The translations under genes and the position numbers were made by a program. The notes beneath the pieces were generated by a model that saw nothing but the letters and a program-made list of their open reading frames with translations, made no database searches and was not told where the DNA came from. A stretch of DNA of 45,405 nucleotides, taken from NCBI GenBank assembly GCA_900540885.1, contig UQHJ01000014.1, positions 1 through 45,405 of the forward strand, read 5' to 3'. Origin of the DNA: an uncultured Prevotella sp. Its GTDB lineage: Bacteria > Bacteroidota > Bacteroidia > Bacteroidales > Bacteroidaceae. Below, piece by piece: positions 23,014 through 31,146 of the stretch (the first letter of the stretch is position 1; each line of letters starts with the position of its first letter).

Positions 23014-24290
23014 TGAATAACTTATTAATATTCATCTTATTTTGTCTGTTAAGTATTTGTCATTCGCTTATCTGTAATGCACAACCTGGACGAACGGAGT
23101 ATTTGACTCCTAACATTCATACGTTACAGTTGAAAGTAAATGAGAAAGCCGAAGCTTTCCCTGTATTGAAACTGAATAGTGGCGAAACGCTGAACGTTAG
23201 TTTTGACGACTTAACGCACGAATATAAGCGTTACACATATAAAATTGAGCATTGCGATGCTGTTGGAAACGTGAGTGACGAATTGTTTGAGAGTGAGTAT
23301 GTGAATAGTGTTGACGACGAGGTGGTGATTGACGACTATGAGCAGAGTGAAAACACTACTGTGCTTTATACGCATTACTCGTTTTCGCTACCTAATGCAC
23401 AAATGCGGCCGCTCTTGTCGGGCAACTATCGCATTACCATTAGTACAGAAAATGATGACGGCGAAGTGGTACCTGTATTGCGTACTTACTTTGGCGTGGT
23501 TGACGCGAAAGTGGGCATCTACTCTACTTGCTCTACGAACACAGAAGTGGATTGGAATAGCTCACACCAACAATTGTCGTTGCGCATTGATGTAAGTAAC
23601 TTAGCATTGCGTGATGCTGAGAATGAAGTGAAAGTGGTGGTTATGCAAAATAGGAGGCTTGACAATGCGGTAATTAATCCTCGATTTACAGTTCAAAATG
23701 GCAATAGCCTGCTTTGGGAACACACTCGCGACCTGACATTTGAGGCTGGTAATGAATATCGTAAAATGGAGATTATTTCAACTCGCTATCCTGGTATGCA
23801 TGGCGAGGGAATACGTTGGATTGAACCGTATTACCATTACACTATAATGGCGGACAACGAACGCAAACATTACCTTTATGATGAGGACCGCAACGGTCTT
23901 TACTTGACTCGATACGATGGGGGTGGCAATGCTGATGTGAAAGCAGACTATGTATTGGCACACTTCTCGCTAAACACTTTGCCAATGCAAAATGCGAAAG
24001 TTTACATTAGCGGGCAGTGGACAGGTGGTACATTAAATGAACGATATGCGATGCGCTATGATGTAGCTTCGGATTCGTACGTGACTGATGTATTGCTTAA
24101 ATGTGGCTACTATAACTACATGTATCTAACTGCAATAAGTAACGATCGAAAGCGCGGAACAACGGCTCCTATTGAGGGGGATTATTATCAAACAGAGAAT
24201 GAATATGATATTTTGGTTTATTATCGTCCCACAGGTGGTCGCTACTGGCAATTAGTGGGGTGTGTAACACCTATTTATCGTAAACAGTAA
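23013..24290 (+). CDS. Type IX secretion plug-like protein (DUF5103)
   Basis: A 425-residue exported beta-rich protein with signal sequence ending near CNAQPGRTE. The pattern (HTLQLKVNEKAEAFPVLKLN, then SFDDLTHEYKRYTYKIEHCD, RPLLSGNYRITI, YFGVVDAKVGI, and a C-terminal GYYNYMYL with TENEYDILVYYRPTGGRY) identifies the DUF5103 family. A member of this family in Flavobacterium is the periplasmic plug of the type IX translocon SprA. This paralogue may plug the translocon or have a related outer-membrane role. It is fused in operon to the fucosidase with a one-base overlap, and the dehydrogenase starts 13 bases later. Confidence 0.8.
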   Translation: MNNLLIFILFCLLSICHSLICNAQPGRTEYLTPNIHTLQLKVNEKAEAFPVLKLNSGETLNVSFDDLTHEYKRYTYKIEHCDAVGNVSDELFESEYVNSVDDEVVIDDYEQSENTTVLYTHYSFSLPNAQMRPLLSGNYRITISTENDDGEVVPVLRTYFGVVDAKVGIYSTCSTNTEVDWNSSHQQLSLRIDVSNLALRDAENEVKVVVMQNRRLDNAVINPRFTVQNGNSLLWEHTRDLTFEAGNEYRKMEIISTRYPGMHGEGIRWIEPYYHYTIMADNERKHYLYDEDRNGLYLTRYDGGGNADVKADYVLAHFSLNTLPMQNAKVYISGQWTGGTLNERYAMRYDVASDSYVTDVLLKCGYYNYMYLTAISNDRKRGTTAPIEGDYYQTENEYDILVYYRPTGGRYWQLVGCVTPIYRKQ

Positions 24291-24303
24291 TATTAAGAGC
24301 AAA

Positions 24304-25263
24304 ATGAATATTGTGTTTTTAGACGGATATACACTGCAGACTTCGAACGATGCAACAATGCTGAAACGACTTGAGGCGTATGGTAACTTAATGGTGTATG
24401 ATCGCACAAGCAATAATGAAATAGTAGAGCGTGCTAAAGATGCTGAGATTTTGATTGTGAACAAAACGTCGCTCACGGCTGAGGTGATTAATCAATTGCC
24501 TCAGTTGAAATTGATATGTGAAGCGGCTACAGGATATGATAAAATAGACATTGTGGCTGCACGTAAACGGGGTATTACTGTCTGTAATTGTGCCAATTAC
24601 TCTAGTACGGCTGTAGCTCAGATGGCTCTGTCATTATTGCTTGAAGCTGCTGATAATGTGGGATTCTATACCTACGAAAACTTAAAAGGGCGCTGGAGTG
24701 ACTGTGAAGACTTTTGCTATTCGTCACGACCACGCTTTGACTTAGTGAACAAACGTTTGGCTATAGTTGGGTTTGGCAATATTGGACGAACGATAGCCAA
24801 TGTGGTGCGACCATTGGGAGTAAAACTTTTTGCCGTGAGTAGTAAGCCTTCCAATGAACTGCCTAACGATGTGACAAAGTTGGAACTAAAAGAGGCTTTT
24901 GAGACTTGCGACATTGTAAGCCTTAACTGTCCGCTCACTGATAGTAACCGTGGACTTATAAATGCAGAATTATTGCAACACGCACGTAAAGGGCTTATCT
25001 TAATAAATACTGCTCGTGGTGGGTTAATAAACGAAAGAGATGTGGCTGAAGCCTTAATGAATGGAATCTTAGGCGCTTATTGCACTGACGTGTTATGTCA
25101 AGAACCTCCATCTGCTGATTGCCCTATTTTACACGCTCCTAACACATACGTAACACCTCACATAGGTTGGAAAACTTCAATGACGGTAGAGCGAATTGTT
25201 GACATTGTGTGTGATAACATTGCAGCATTTTTGAAAGGTGAACCGAAGAATGTAGTGAATTAA
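24304..25263 (+). CDS. D-2-hydroxyacid dehydrogenase (glycerate/hydroxypyruvate reductase type)
   Basis: A 319-residue NAD(P)-dependent oxidoreductase. The Rossmann motif is AIVGFGNIGRTIANVVRPLG near residues 150-170. The catalytic arginine is in NTARGGLINERDV, the glutamate in DVLCQEPP and the histidine in VTPHIGWKT. The substrate is not decidable; closest in pattern are HprA-like glycerate dehydrogenases. It lies 13 bases after the plug-like gene and 30 bases before the TRIC gene, so all five plus-strand genes from the fucosidase to hemW may be one transcript. Confidence 0.9.
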   Translation: MNIVFLDGYTLQTSNDATMLKRLEAYGNLMVYDRTSNNEIVERAKDAEILIVNKTSLTAEVINQLPQLKLICEAATGYDKIDIVAARKRGITVCNCANYSSTAVAQMALSLLLEAADNVGFYTYENLKGRWSDCEDFCYSSRPRFDLVNKRLAIVGFGNIGRTIANVVRPLGVKLFAVSSKPSNELPNDVTKLELKEAFETCDIVSLNCPLTDSNRGLINAELLQHARKGLILINTARGGLINERDVAEALMNGILGAYCTDVLCQEPPSADCPILHAPNTYVTPHIGWKTSMTVERIVDIVCDNIAAFLKGEPKNVVN

Positions 25264-25293
25264 AATATTACTCGTTAATTTGGGTACTAAAGA

Positions 25294-25914
25294 ATGTTTG
25301 TACAAATACTTGACTTTATAGGCTCGTTGGCTTTTGCTATTTCGGGCATACGATTGGCATCGGCCAAACATTTTGACTTGTTTGGTGCCTACATGGTAGG
25401 TCTGACGACTGCTATTGGTGGCGGTACGTTGCGTGACCTGCTACTGAGCCAACCTCCTTTCTGGATGACAAATTCTATTTACCTTATCTGTACGGCCTTT
25501 GCGCTATTGTGGGTTATATTGTTTAGAAAGCAGTTGGTAAAACAAGAAAATACTTGGTTCTTATTCGATACGATTGGTTTGGCTGTATTTGCAGTGACGG
25601 GTATTGAAAAGACTTTAGCTGCAGGTTTCCCATTTTGGACTGCCATTATGATGGGTACTCTTACTGGCGCTGGCGGTGGCGTTTTTCGCGATGTGTTTAT
25701 TAATGAGGTTCCCCTTATTTTTAGGAAAGAAATTTACGCATTGGCTTGTGTTGTAGGTGGAGTAGCATACTATATTTGCTCCATCCTAGGTGCAGGGAAT
25801 ATTGTATCGGGTATTATATGTGGCGTGTTTGTAGTACTTTCGCGTATCTTAGCAGTTCACTACAAGATTCATTTGCCAACACTAAAAAGTGAGGAACAGG
25901 ACAATGTATGTTGA
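25294..25914 (+). CDS. TRIC/UPF0126-family membrane protein (trimeric cation channel type)
   Basis: A 206-residue inner-membrane protein of about seven hydrophobic helices. It contains two copies of a glycine-rich module, AIGGGTLRDLLL near 40-52 and GAGGGVFRDVF near 126-137, each preceded by a helix ending in FAISGIRLA or FAVTGIEKTLA. This internal duplication is the mark of the UPF0126/TRIC family, whose members conduct K+ or related cations. Its last 11 bases overlap the likely hemW start. Confidence 0.85.
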   Translation: MFVQILDFIGSLAFAISGIRLASAKHFDLFGAYMVGLTTAIGGGTLRDLLLSQPPFWMTNSIYLICTAFALLWVILFRKQLVKQENTWFLFDTIGLAVFAVTGIEKTLAAGFPFWTAIMMGTLTGAGGGVFRDVFINEVPLIFRKEIYALACVVGGVAYYICSILGAGNIVSGIICGVFVVLSRILAVHYKIHLPTLKSEEQDNVC

Positions 25915-27052
25915 GAAGCCAAATATGGTTTACATTCACGTGCCTTTTTGCGTAAGTCGTTGCATTTATTGCGACTTTTACTCTACTACGCATACGCAAG
26001 AGTTGAAAGATCGCTATATACAAACGGCTTGCGCAGAGATTATGTATAGACGGAATGAGTTGAATAACGAACCATTACAGTCAGTATATATTGGTGGCGG
26101 TACGCCCTCACAACTTGATGTAAGACAAATTGCTCAACTATTAGAAACTATACACAATGCTTTTGAACTATGTAATGATGCTGAAATTACAATAGAAGCT
26201 AACCCTGACGATATCACATTTGATTTTGTGAAAGACATGAAATCGCTTGGCATTAATCGTGTAAGCCTTGGGGTGCAAAGTTTTGACGATGATATTTTGC
26301 GTATTATAAACAGGAGACATTCTGCTAAAGAGGCTTGTCGGGCTGTTGAAACTATCTACAATTGTGACATTGAAAATATAAGTATTGATTTAATATACGG
26401 ACTGCCTACGCAAACGATTAAACAGTTTGATAATGACTTAATCTGTTCTTTTCATTTGCCTATAAAGCATTTGTCTTCTTATGCCTTAAGCATTGAGGAG
26501 GGGACAACATTGGACGTAATGATAAGAAATGGTAAACTCTGCCCTACTGATGAAAGTTTATACATTGAGGCCTACAATTTGCTGGTGACACAATGCAATG
26601 AACATGGGTTTGAGCATTACGAAATATCTAACTTTGCTCAAAATGGTTTTGCTTCACGTCATAATTCTGGTTATTGGCATGGCTTGCCATACTTAGGAAT
26701 TGGACCTGGCGCACACTCTTATGATGGTAAGCGCACTAGACGCTATAATCTTCCTAACTTAAAAGCATACGCAGAGGCAAAAAATGGAAATGTAGGCCAT
26801 AGCATAGAAGTGCTAACAGAAGCTGAAGCTTTCGATGAACTGCTATTTACATCATTGCGCACGCGCGAAGGCCTTAATCTTGAAGGTATAAAAGCACGTT
26901 TTCCAGAGAAATGGATTTCTCAGATCTTGAACGATGCACAGCCCCATATCGTTGCTGGCAGGCTTTCATTAATTGGTAACAGACTTGTTCTGACTCAAAA
27001 GGGTATTATGACGAGTAATGACGTAATCAGTGACTTGATGCGTGCAGAATGA
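25904..27052 (+). CDS. hemW: HemW-type radical SAM protein (heme chaperone family)
   Basis: A 382-residue protein of the coproporphyrinogen III oxidase-like radical SAM family. It has CVSRCIYCDF (Cys 16, 20, 23, the CxxxCxxC [4Fe-4S] site), SVYIGGGTPSQL, RVSLGVQSFDDDILRIINRR, SIDLIYGLPTQT, and the HemW C-terminal region HNSGYWHGLPYLGIGPGAHS. The cysteine pattern fits HemW rather than HemN, so heme delivery or storage is more likely than coproporphyrinogen decarboxylation. I chose the ATG at 25904 (MYVEKPNMVYIHVPF); a GTG at 25889 and an ATG at 25925 are alternatives. The overlap with the TRIC gene suggests coupling. Confidence 0.9.
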   Translation: MYVEKPNMVYIHVPFCVSRCIYCDFYSTTHTQELKDRYIQTACAEIMYRRNELNNEPLQSVYIGGGTPSQLDVRQIAQLLETIHNAFELCNDAEITIEANPDDITFDFVKDMKSLGINRVSLGVQSFDDDILRIINRRHSAKEACRAVETIYNCDIENISIDLIYGLPTQTIKQFDNDLICSFHLPIKHLSSYALSIEEGTTLDVMIRNGKLCPTDESLYIEAYNLLVTQCNEHGFEHYEISNFAQNGFASRHNSGYWHGLPYLGIGPGAHSYDGKRTRRYNLPNLKAYAEAKNGNVGHSIEVLTEAEAFDELLFTSLRTREGLNLEGIKARFPEKWISQILNDAQPHIVAGRLSLIGNRLVLTQKGIMTSNDVISDLMRAE

Positions 27053-27424
27053 ACGTTCAACTGTAAAATGCTGAATAAATCCCATATCTAAACAACATAT
27101 TCGTAAGCATATCCGCGATGCTAGTATATATACATCAAAAGTAAGCATCTCATGTAGGCCGTATTGAAAAGACTCCAATAAAGTCCAATTTTTTCAGACA
27201 AAAAGTACTCAAGTTTTGTCTGAACAAAAATAACATCTACTATCTCTATACTCAAGGAATAGATATACAGCCTGCACGGGATGCTTACTTACTTTTTATC
27301 GGACATCAATAATTTTAAATCCCCACACTTACACACTATTAGGTATGTAAATGTGGGGATTGTGTTTTATTTCGCCACTTTTAAGCTAATTGATTTTGAC
27401 TCAAAAGGGTATAAAATGCTTACT
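27053..27424. other. Convergent intergenic region with repeat motif and terminator
   Basis: No gene seen. It lies between hemW (plus) and RNase G (minus). Positions 27293-27313 hold copy 2 of the TTATCGGACAYCAATAAT motif, followed by a hairpin with 27318-27333 pairing to 27346-27361 (arm AATCCCCACACTTACA, one mismatch) and a TTTTAT tail. It probably terminates hemW and, read from the other side, RNase G. Confidence 0.75.
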
Positions 27425-29002
27425 TCATGCGTTTTGTTGGTTTAAAATAAATTCTTCTCCCTTCATATTATGGAAGGTGTATTGCAAGTAGGCCAACTTT
27501 TGGTTGGGAAGTACCTTAACTCCAAAGCCGTACTTCATTTGCCAGCGACGCTTTATCGAGAAGATACCTTGGTTAATGTAAGCTGCCACAAATGGATGTA
27601 CATAAAGGCGAAAACGCTTGATACCGAGTTTATTGACCAAAAAGTCTATTTTCGTTTCGAGTGAATCGGTAAAGAGTATACTTGGCATAATCTTGCCTGT
27701 ACCACCACAGGTAGGGCACGTTTCCTCGACATTGACATCCATAACAGGGCGTACACGCTGACGAGTAATTTGCATCAAGCCAAACTTTGATAAGGGTAGT
27801 ATGCTGTGTTTCGCACGATCCTTACGCATATTCTCAACCATGCGTTCGTATAGTTTTTGCCTATTTTCGGGCATTGCCATATCGATAAAATCGACAACAA
27901 TAATGCCCCCCATATCGCGTAGGCGTAATTGGCGTGCTAACTCATCGGCTGCTCCCAGATTGACATCTAATGCATTGACTTCCTGTCCTTCTGGGCTTTT
28001 CGAGCGATTTCCACTATTAACGTCAACAACATGTAGGGCTTCGGTCTGCTCAATAATGAGATAGGCTCCATGCTTGTAGGTGACAGTGCGGCCTAATGAA
28101 GTTTTAATTTGTTTTGTAACCGAGAAGTTATCGAATATGGGGACACTACCTTTGTAAAACTTAACTATGTCTTTACACTCGGGAGCTATAAGGCTTACGT
28201 AGTTGCGTACTTCGTCAAATACTGATTGGTCGTTGACATAAATATTTTCGTACGAAGGATTAAACAAATCGCGTAAGAGAGCAACAGTTCGACTTGTTTC
28301 TTCATAAACAAGCTGCGGTAGTATCATGGCTTCGCTACGCGACTGCTTTATTTTTGCGACCGTATTGTTCCACCGAGTGAGCAACATTTGCATCTCGTTG
28401 TCTAACTCTGCTACTCGCATACCCTCTGCAACTGTACGAATTATGACACCAAATCCTTTGGGCTTGATGCTTTGTATGAGTTGCTTTAGGCGAGCTCGCT
28501 CGGCACCTGATTTAATTTTTGAAGAGACTGATACTTTATCACTAAATGGTATGAGTACCAAGAATCGACCGGCAAAGGATAGTTCAGATGTGAGTCGAGG
28601 CCCTTTTGTGCTAATTGGTTCTTTGACGATTTGAACGAGAATTTCTTGTCCGACTTTTAAGGTAGACTGTATGGTTCCCTCTTTTTCAATTTCAGGTTGT
28701 TTTGCTACTTTGTCAAGCGATATGTTACGACGACCATCACCTAACATTTGTAGAAACTTCTCTTGCGTTTTATAACGTGTGCCTAAGTCAAGATAATGTA
28801 GAAAGGCATCGCGTTCATAACCAACATTCACGAAGCAAGCATTAAGTCCTGGCATTAGTTTGCGTACTTTTGCCAAGTAGATGTTTCCAACAGAGAAATG
28901 TTCAGAACGCCCCTCGCGCTGATACTCTACTAATCTTTTGTCTTCGAGCAGTGCGATTGATATGTCTTGCTTGGTTACATCTACAATAACTTCGCTTGTC
29001 AT
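27425..29002 (-). CDS. rng: Ribonuclease E/G family endoribonuclease
   Basis: A 525-residue protein close to RNase G in length. The N-terminus (MTSEVIVDVTKQDISIALLE) is typical of Bacteroidota RNase G, followed by an S1-like part (VGNIYLAKVRKLMPGLNACF, VNVGYERDAFLHYLDL). The DNase I-like catalytic domain has the metal-binding VVDVNSGN and GGIIVVDFIDM, and the Zn-link has CPTCGGTG. It should cut single-stranded AU-rich RNA and help mature rRNA. There is no long RNase E scaffold tail. It follows the mini-protein gene and HU gene on the same strand; a stem-loop at 29087-29147 separates it from them. Confidence 0.93.
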   Translation of the reverse strand: MTSEVIVDVTKQDISIALLEDKRLVEYQREGRSEHFSVGNIYLAKVRKLMPGLNACFVNVGYERDAFLHYLDLGTRYKTQEKFLQMLGDGRRNISLDKVAKQPEIEKEGTIQSTLKVGQEILVQIVKEPISTKGPRLTSELSFAGRFLVLIPFSDKVSVSSKIKSGAERARLKQLIQSIKPKGFGVIIRTVAEGMRVAELDNEMQMLLTRWNNTVAKIKQSRSEAMILPQLVYEETSRTVALLRDLFNPSYENIYVNDQSVFDEVRNYVSLIAPECKDIVKFYKGSVPIFDNFSVTKQIKTSLGRTVTYKHGAYLIIEQTEALHVVDVNSGNRSKSPEGQEVNALDVNLGAADELARQLRLRDMGGIIVVDFIDMAMPENRQKLYERMVENMRKDRAKHSILPLSKFGLMQITRQRVRPVMDVNVEETCPTCGGTGKIMPSILFTDSLETKIDFLVNKLGIKRFRLYVHPFVAAYINQGIFSIKRRWQMKYGFGVKVLPNQKLAYLQYTFHNMKGEEFILNQQNA

Positions 29003-29086
29003 GAATTAATGTTTTTTCGAGTTTGCATAGTAAAAGTTTACTTTGGTATTAATACTTAAACTATGCATCAGATAATACTAAAAAAG

Positions 29087-29147
29087 AACGAGCAAACGAG
29101 TGTCAATGTCCTTTTCAGAGAACATAATATAAGCTCGTTTACTCGTT
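29087..29147 (-). terminator. Stem-loop upstream of RNase G gene
   Basis: AACGAGCAAACGAG (29087-29100) pairs with CTCGTTTACTCGTT (29134-29147) with one mismatch around a 33-base loop. Lying in the 190 bases before rng on its own strand, it may attenuate read-through or be an RNase G autoregulation site (inference). Confidence 0.5.
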
Positions 29148-29190
29148 GTCGATTTAAAGACTCTGTTATAAATAAGAGCCGCCGAGCTTT

Positions 29191-29280
29191 TTATTTGCTC
29201 TTATGACGATTCTTGCGTAGTCTTTTTTTACGTTTGTGAGTAGACATCTTGTGTCTTTTCTTCTTTTTTCCGTTAGGCAT
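29191..29280 (-). CDS. 29-residue COX24/AURKAIP1-like basic mini-protein
   Basis: A tiny gene: 29 residues, of which about two thirds are Lys, Arg or His, beginning MPNGKKKKRHKMSTHKRKKR and ending LRKNRHKSK. This is the pattern of the small AURKAIP1/COX24-domain protein kept in many Bacteroidota, related in motif to mitochondrial ribosomal protein mS38 (inferred to be ribosome-bound). The ATG is at 29280-29278 and the TAA at 29193-29191. It sits 46 bases after the HU gene and is easily missed because of its length. Confidence 0.85.
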   Translation of the reverse strand: MPNGKKKKRHKMSTHKRKKRLRKNRHKSK

Positions 29281-29326
29281 ACCTATTACGTTTTTAGTTA
29301 ATTATGTTAATTGTATTTTTTTTGCT

Positions 29327-29617
29327 TTATGCTTCGACTGTTTTGTCTTTTACCGATACAGCAAATTCTTTAGCTGGCTTAAACGCTGCAATATCGTGAG
29401 CTGGTATGATAATGGTTGTATTGCTCTGCATATTGCGTGCTGTTTTTTCTGCTCTGTGCTTCAAGTAGAATGTACCGAAGCCACGCATACTGACATTATT
29501 GCCTTCAAGCAAGGCATTCTTTATTTCGACAGTAAAGGCCTCAAGTACCTGCGATACTGTTGCACGATCAAAACCTTTCTTAGTCGCAATAGCCTTGATG
29601 ATTTCTGATTTTGTCAT
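29327..29617 (-). CDS. HU-type DNA-binding protein
   Basis: A 96-residue nucleoid protein that bends DNA as a dimer. The N-terminal helical part is MTKSEIIKAIATKKGFDRAT, then NVSMRGFGTFYLKHR at the base of the DNA-binding arm. The arm continues RAEKTARNMQSNTTIIIPAH, where the usual GRNPQTG is replaced by ARNMQSN, and AAFKPAKEFA closes the fold. The extra five to six C-terminal residues are acidic/basic mixed. It is the first gene of the HU / mini-protein / RNase G set and has a -7 box 49 bases upstream. Confidence 0.93.
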   Translation of the reverse strand: MTKSEIIKAIATKKGFDRATVSQVLEAFTVEIKNALLEGNNVSMRGFGTFYLKHRAEKTARNMQSNTTIIIPAHDIAAFKPAKEFAVSVKDKTVEA

Positions 29618-29665
29618 TCCAGTTTTAAGTATTTAGTTTGTTTCTGTTTTTTGTAAAAGCGATTG

Positions 29666-29673
29666 CAAAGATA
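29666..29673 (-). promoter_or_regulatory. Predicted -7 box for HU gene
   Basis: Minus strand 29673-29666 reads TATCTTTG (TAnnTTTG), 49 bases before the HU ATG. Confidence 0.5.
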
Positions 29674-29947
29674 GTACTTTCCATTGATTTAGAGAATGTT
29701 TGCACATTATTTTGTACAAAATTAAGTAATGTTTGAAAAATAACTTGTGCAATTTTTGCGTTGCAGTTTAATTCAGACTTAATACTCCAAGAATCCATAT
29801 AAGAGCCATATAGGGTATTATTCTTATACTCAAATATAATGAAATTTTGATTATAGAACTTACTGAATATTAACTGTTTATAGCTTTAAAATAAAAAGAA
29901 AAATTCGTAACCTTCCTTATAGGGTACAAGCCATGATACCGCATAGT

Positions 29948-30115
29948 TCATCTGTGACAATTTCGTACAAGTTTGGCAAGAACATCTTCAGAGGAAATTC
30001 CAAACACTGACTCTATCTGTATCCTTTGTGATGGTGGTGGTTTTAATGCGTGCTCACACCATGTCGTCAAGCAGTCTCTTTTGAAACTTGCATCTACCAT
30101 TGGCGTCAACATCAT
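29948..30115 (-). CDS. Possible 55-residue unknown protein
   Basis: ATG at 30115 to TGA at 29948. The protein begins MMLTPMVDASFKRDCLTTWC and continues with KPPPSQRIQIESVFGISSED and VLAKLVRNCHR. It looks protein-like (amphipathic C-terminal half) but matches no family I know. It follows the 36-residue hydrophobic frame by 46 bases. It could be a remnant of a larger gene. Confidence 0.25.
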   Translation of the reverse strand: MMLTPMVDASFKRDCLTTWCEHALKPPPSQRIQIESVFGISSEDVLAKLVRNCHR

Positions 30116-30161
30116 TATGCTTCATTATCAACAAATATTGCTCTAATTACAACCCCATAGA

Positions 30162-30272
30162 TCATTGTATGTTTGGGCCAATCTCAAGGAATTGGAGCAG
30201 AGCGACTCTCTTGTCTATTGAGAATGCGAGAGCTATAGCATAAGCCACTACCACAAAGAAAGGACTATCCAT
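30162..30272 (-). CDS. Possible 36-residue hydrophobic peptide
   Basis: ATG at 30272 to TGA at 30162. It begins MDSPFFVVVAYAIALAFSID and then KRVALLQFLEIG; the first 18 residues could span a membrane. It starts six bases from the direct repeat copy 1. A chance frame, a small membrane peptide or a toxin-like peptide are all possible; there is no homology evidence. Confidence 0.2.
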   Translation of the reverse strand: MDSPFFVVVAYAIALAFSIDKRVALLQFLEIGPNIQ

Positions 30273-30277
30273 TATCA

Positions 30278-30435
30278 GCTACAATAAATCAAAGAACGTA
30301 TGAAACGAAAAGACCTGTTGAAGAATCTTACGAATCAGAGAAGAGCAAACGAGTCGTCTTTGATGACAATCTACCAAGATGAAACTATCTTATCAAATGC
30401 TCTTAATCGCAGATTTTCTGCACAAGTTATTTTTG
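30278..30435 (+). repeat. ~155-bp direct repeat flanking rpiB, copy 1
   Basis: Begins GCTACAATAAATCAAAGAAC and aligns with 30918-31070 over its whole length with scattered substitutions and small gaps; the first ~40 bases are nearly identical. It ends eight bases before the rpiB stop on the other strand. On the plus strand both copies are open from an ATG (MKRKDLLKNLTNQRRANESS here, MKRKDPLKNLKNQRRANKSS in copy 2), but they differ at many amino-acid positions and look like remnants. Confidence 0.9.
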
Positions 30436-30443
30436 AAATATTA

Positions 30444-30869
30444 CTAAACTGGAATTTTTTCAATTCGGCGTATATGACGTCCTCCTTCGAAGTCGGTATT
30501 GAAGAATTCGTCCATTATATCGTGTGCTGTTTGGTTGTCGATATAGCGTCCGGGCATAACTAATACATTTGCGTCGTTGTGTAAACGGGTCATGTGTGCG
30601 ATTTCGGGTATCCAAACCAACGCTGCACGAATGCGCTGATGCTTATTGAGCGTCATTGAGATGCCCTCACCACTACCACAAATGGCTATACCCTTTTCAA
30701 CTTCTGCATTTTCAATACCGCGTGCAAGAGCGTGTGCATAGTCGGGATAGTCGCAACTGTCGGTAGTATATGTGCCATAGTCTTTATATTCAATGCCCTT
30801 GGCCTCAAGATATTCTTTTACATACTGTTTAAGTTCAAAGCCAGCATGATCACTTGCAAGTCCTATCAT
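30444..30869 (-). CDS. rpiB: Ribose-5-phosphate isomerase B
   Basis: Interconverts ribose 5-phosphate and ribulose 5-phosphate in the pentose phosphate pathway. The 141 residues start MIGLASDHAGFELKQYVKEY, have the phosphate/anion-binding SDHAG, DYPDYAHALA, the catalytic-cysteine region IAICGSGEGISMTLNKHQ and RLHNDANVLVMPGRYI. Length and motifs are normal for RpiB/LacAB-type isomerases. It is on the same strand as and downstream of tkt, a fitting partner, but a copy of the ~155-bp repeat lies between them and another directly after it. Confidence 0.95.
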   Translation of the reverse strand: MIGLASDHAGFELKQYVKEYLEAKGIEYKDYGTYTTDSCDYPDYAHALARGIENAEVEKGIAICGSGEGISMTLNKHQRIRAALVWIPEIAHMTRLHNDANVLVMPGRYIDNQTAHDIMDEFFNTDFEGGRHIRRIEKIPV

Positions 30870-30917
30870 ATATAGAGAAAGATTTATATATTATGTAATG
30901 TTAAAAACATGACTATC

Positions 30918-31070
30918 GCTACAATAAATCAAAGAACGTATGAAACGAAAAGACCCTTTAAAGAATCTTAAGAATCAGAGAAGAGCAAACAAATCGTCTT
31001 TGATGATGGATTCCCTAAATGAAACTAGCTCATCAAAAACTCCTAGTCGCAGAATTTCTGCAGATTTTTT
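30918..31070 (+). repeat. ~155-bp direct repeat flanking rpiB, copy 2
   Basis: Second copy of the element at 30278-30435, 640 bases away in the same orientation. It lies between the tkt 3' end and the rpiB start. The plus-strand frame from 30940 is 47 codons and ends at TAA 31081-31083, inside the terminator stem. Confidence 0.9.
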
Positions 31071-31080
31071 TACATTACTA

Positions 31081-31117
31081 TAAGATTGCGGGACACAATA
31101 ACAATCCCGCAATCTTA
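31081..31117. terminator. Terminator at the 3' end of tkt
   Basis: TAAGATTGCGGGA (31081-31093) pairs perfectly with TCCCGCAATCTTA (31105-31117) around an 11-base loop. It is 30 bases after the tkt stop. T-tracts lie on the plus side (TTTTATTG), so it may also be bidirectional. Confidence 0.75.
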
Positions 31118-31146
31118 TTTTATTGTATTGTTAGCACAAGTTTTCC

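Larger units (their letters stand above)
29618..30443. other. Intergenic region with two tiny frames and a direct repeat
   Basis: About 800 bases between the HU gene and the rpiB stop. It holds the HU promoter, two short minus-strand frames (29948-30115 and 30162-30272, listed separately) and copy 1 of a ~155-bp direct repeat (30278-30435). No known gene was recognised on either strand. Confidence 0.6.

Noticed and set aside
30300..30563. 87-codon plus-strand frame
   Set aside because: Made of the repeat copy plus antisense of the rpiB 3' end; treated as a repeat, not a gene.
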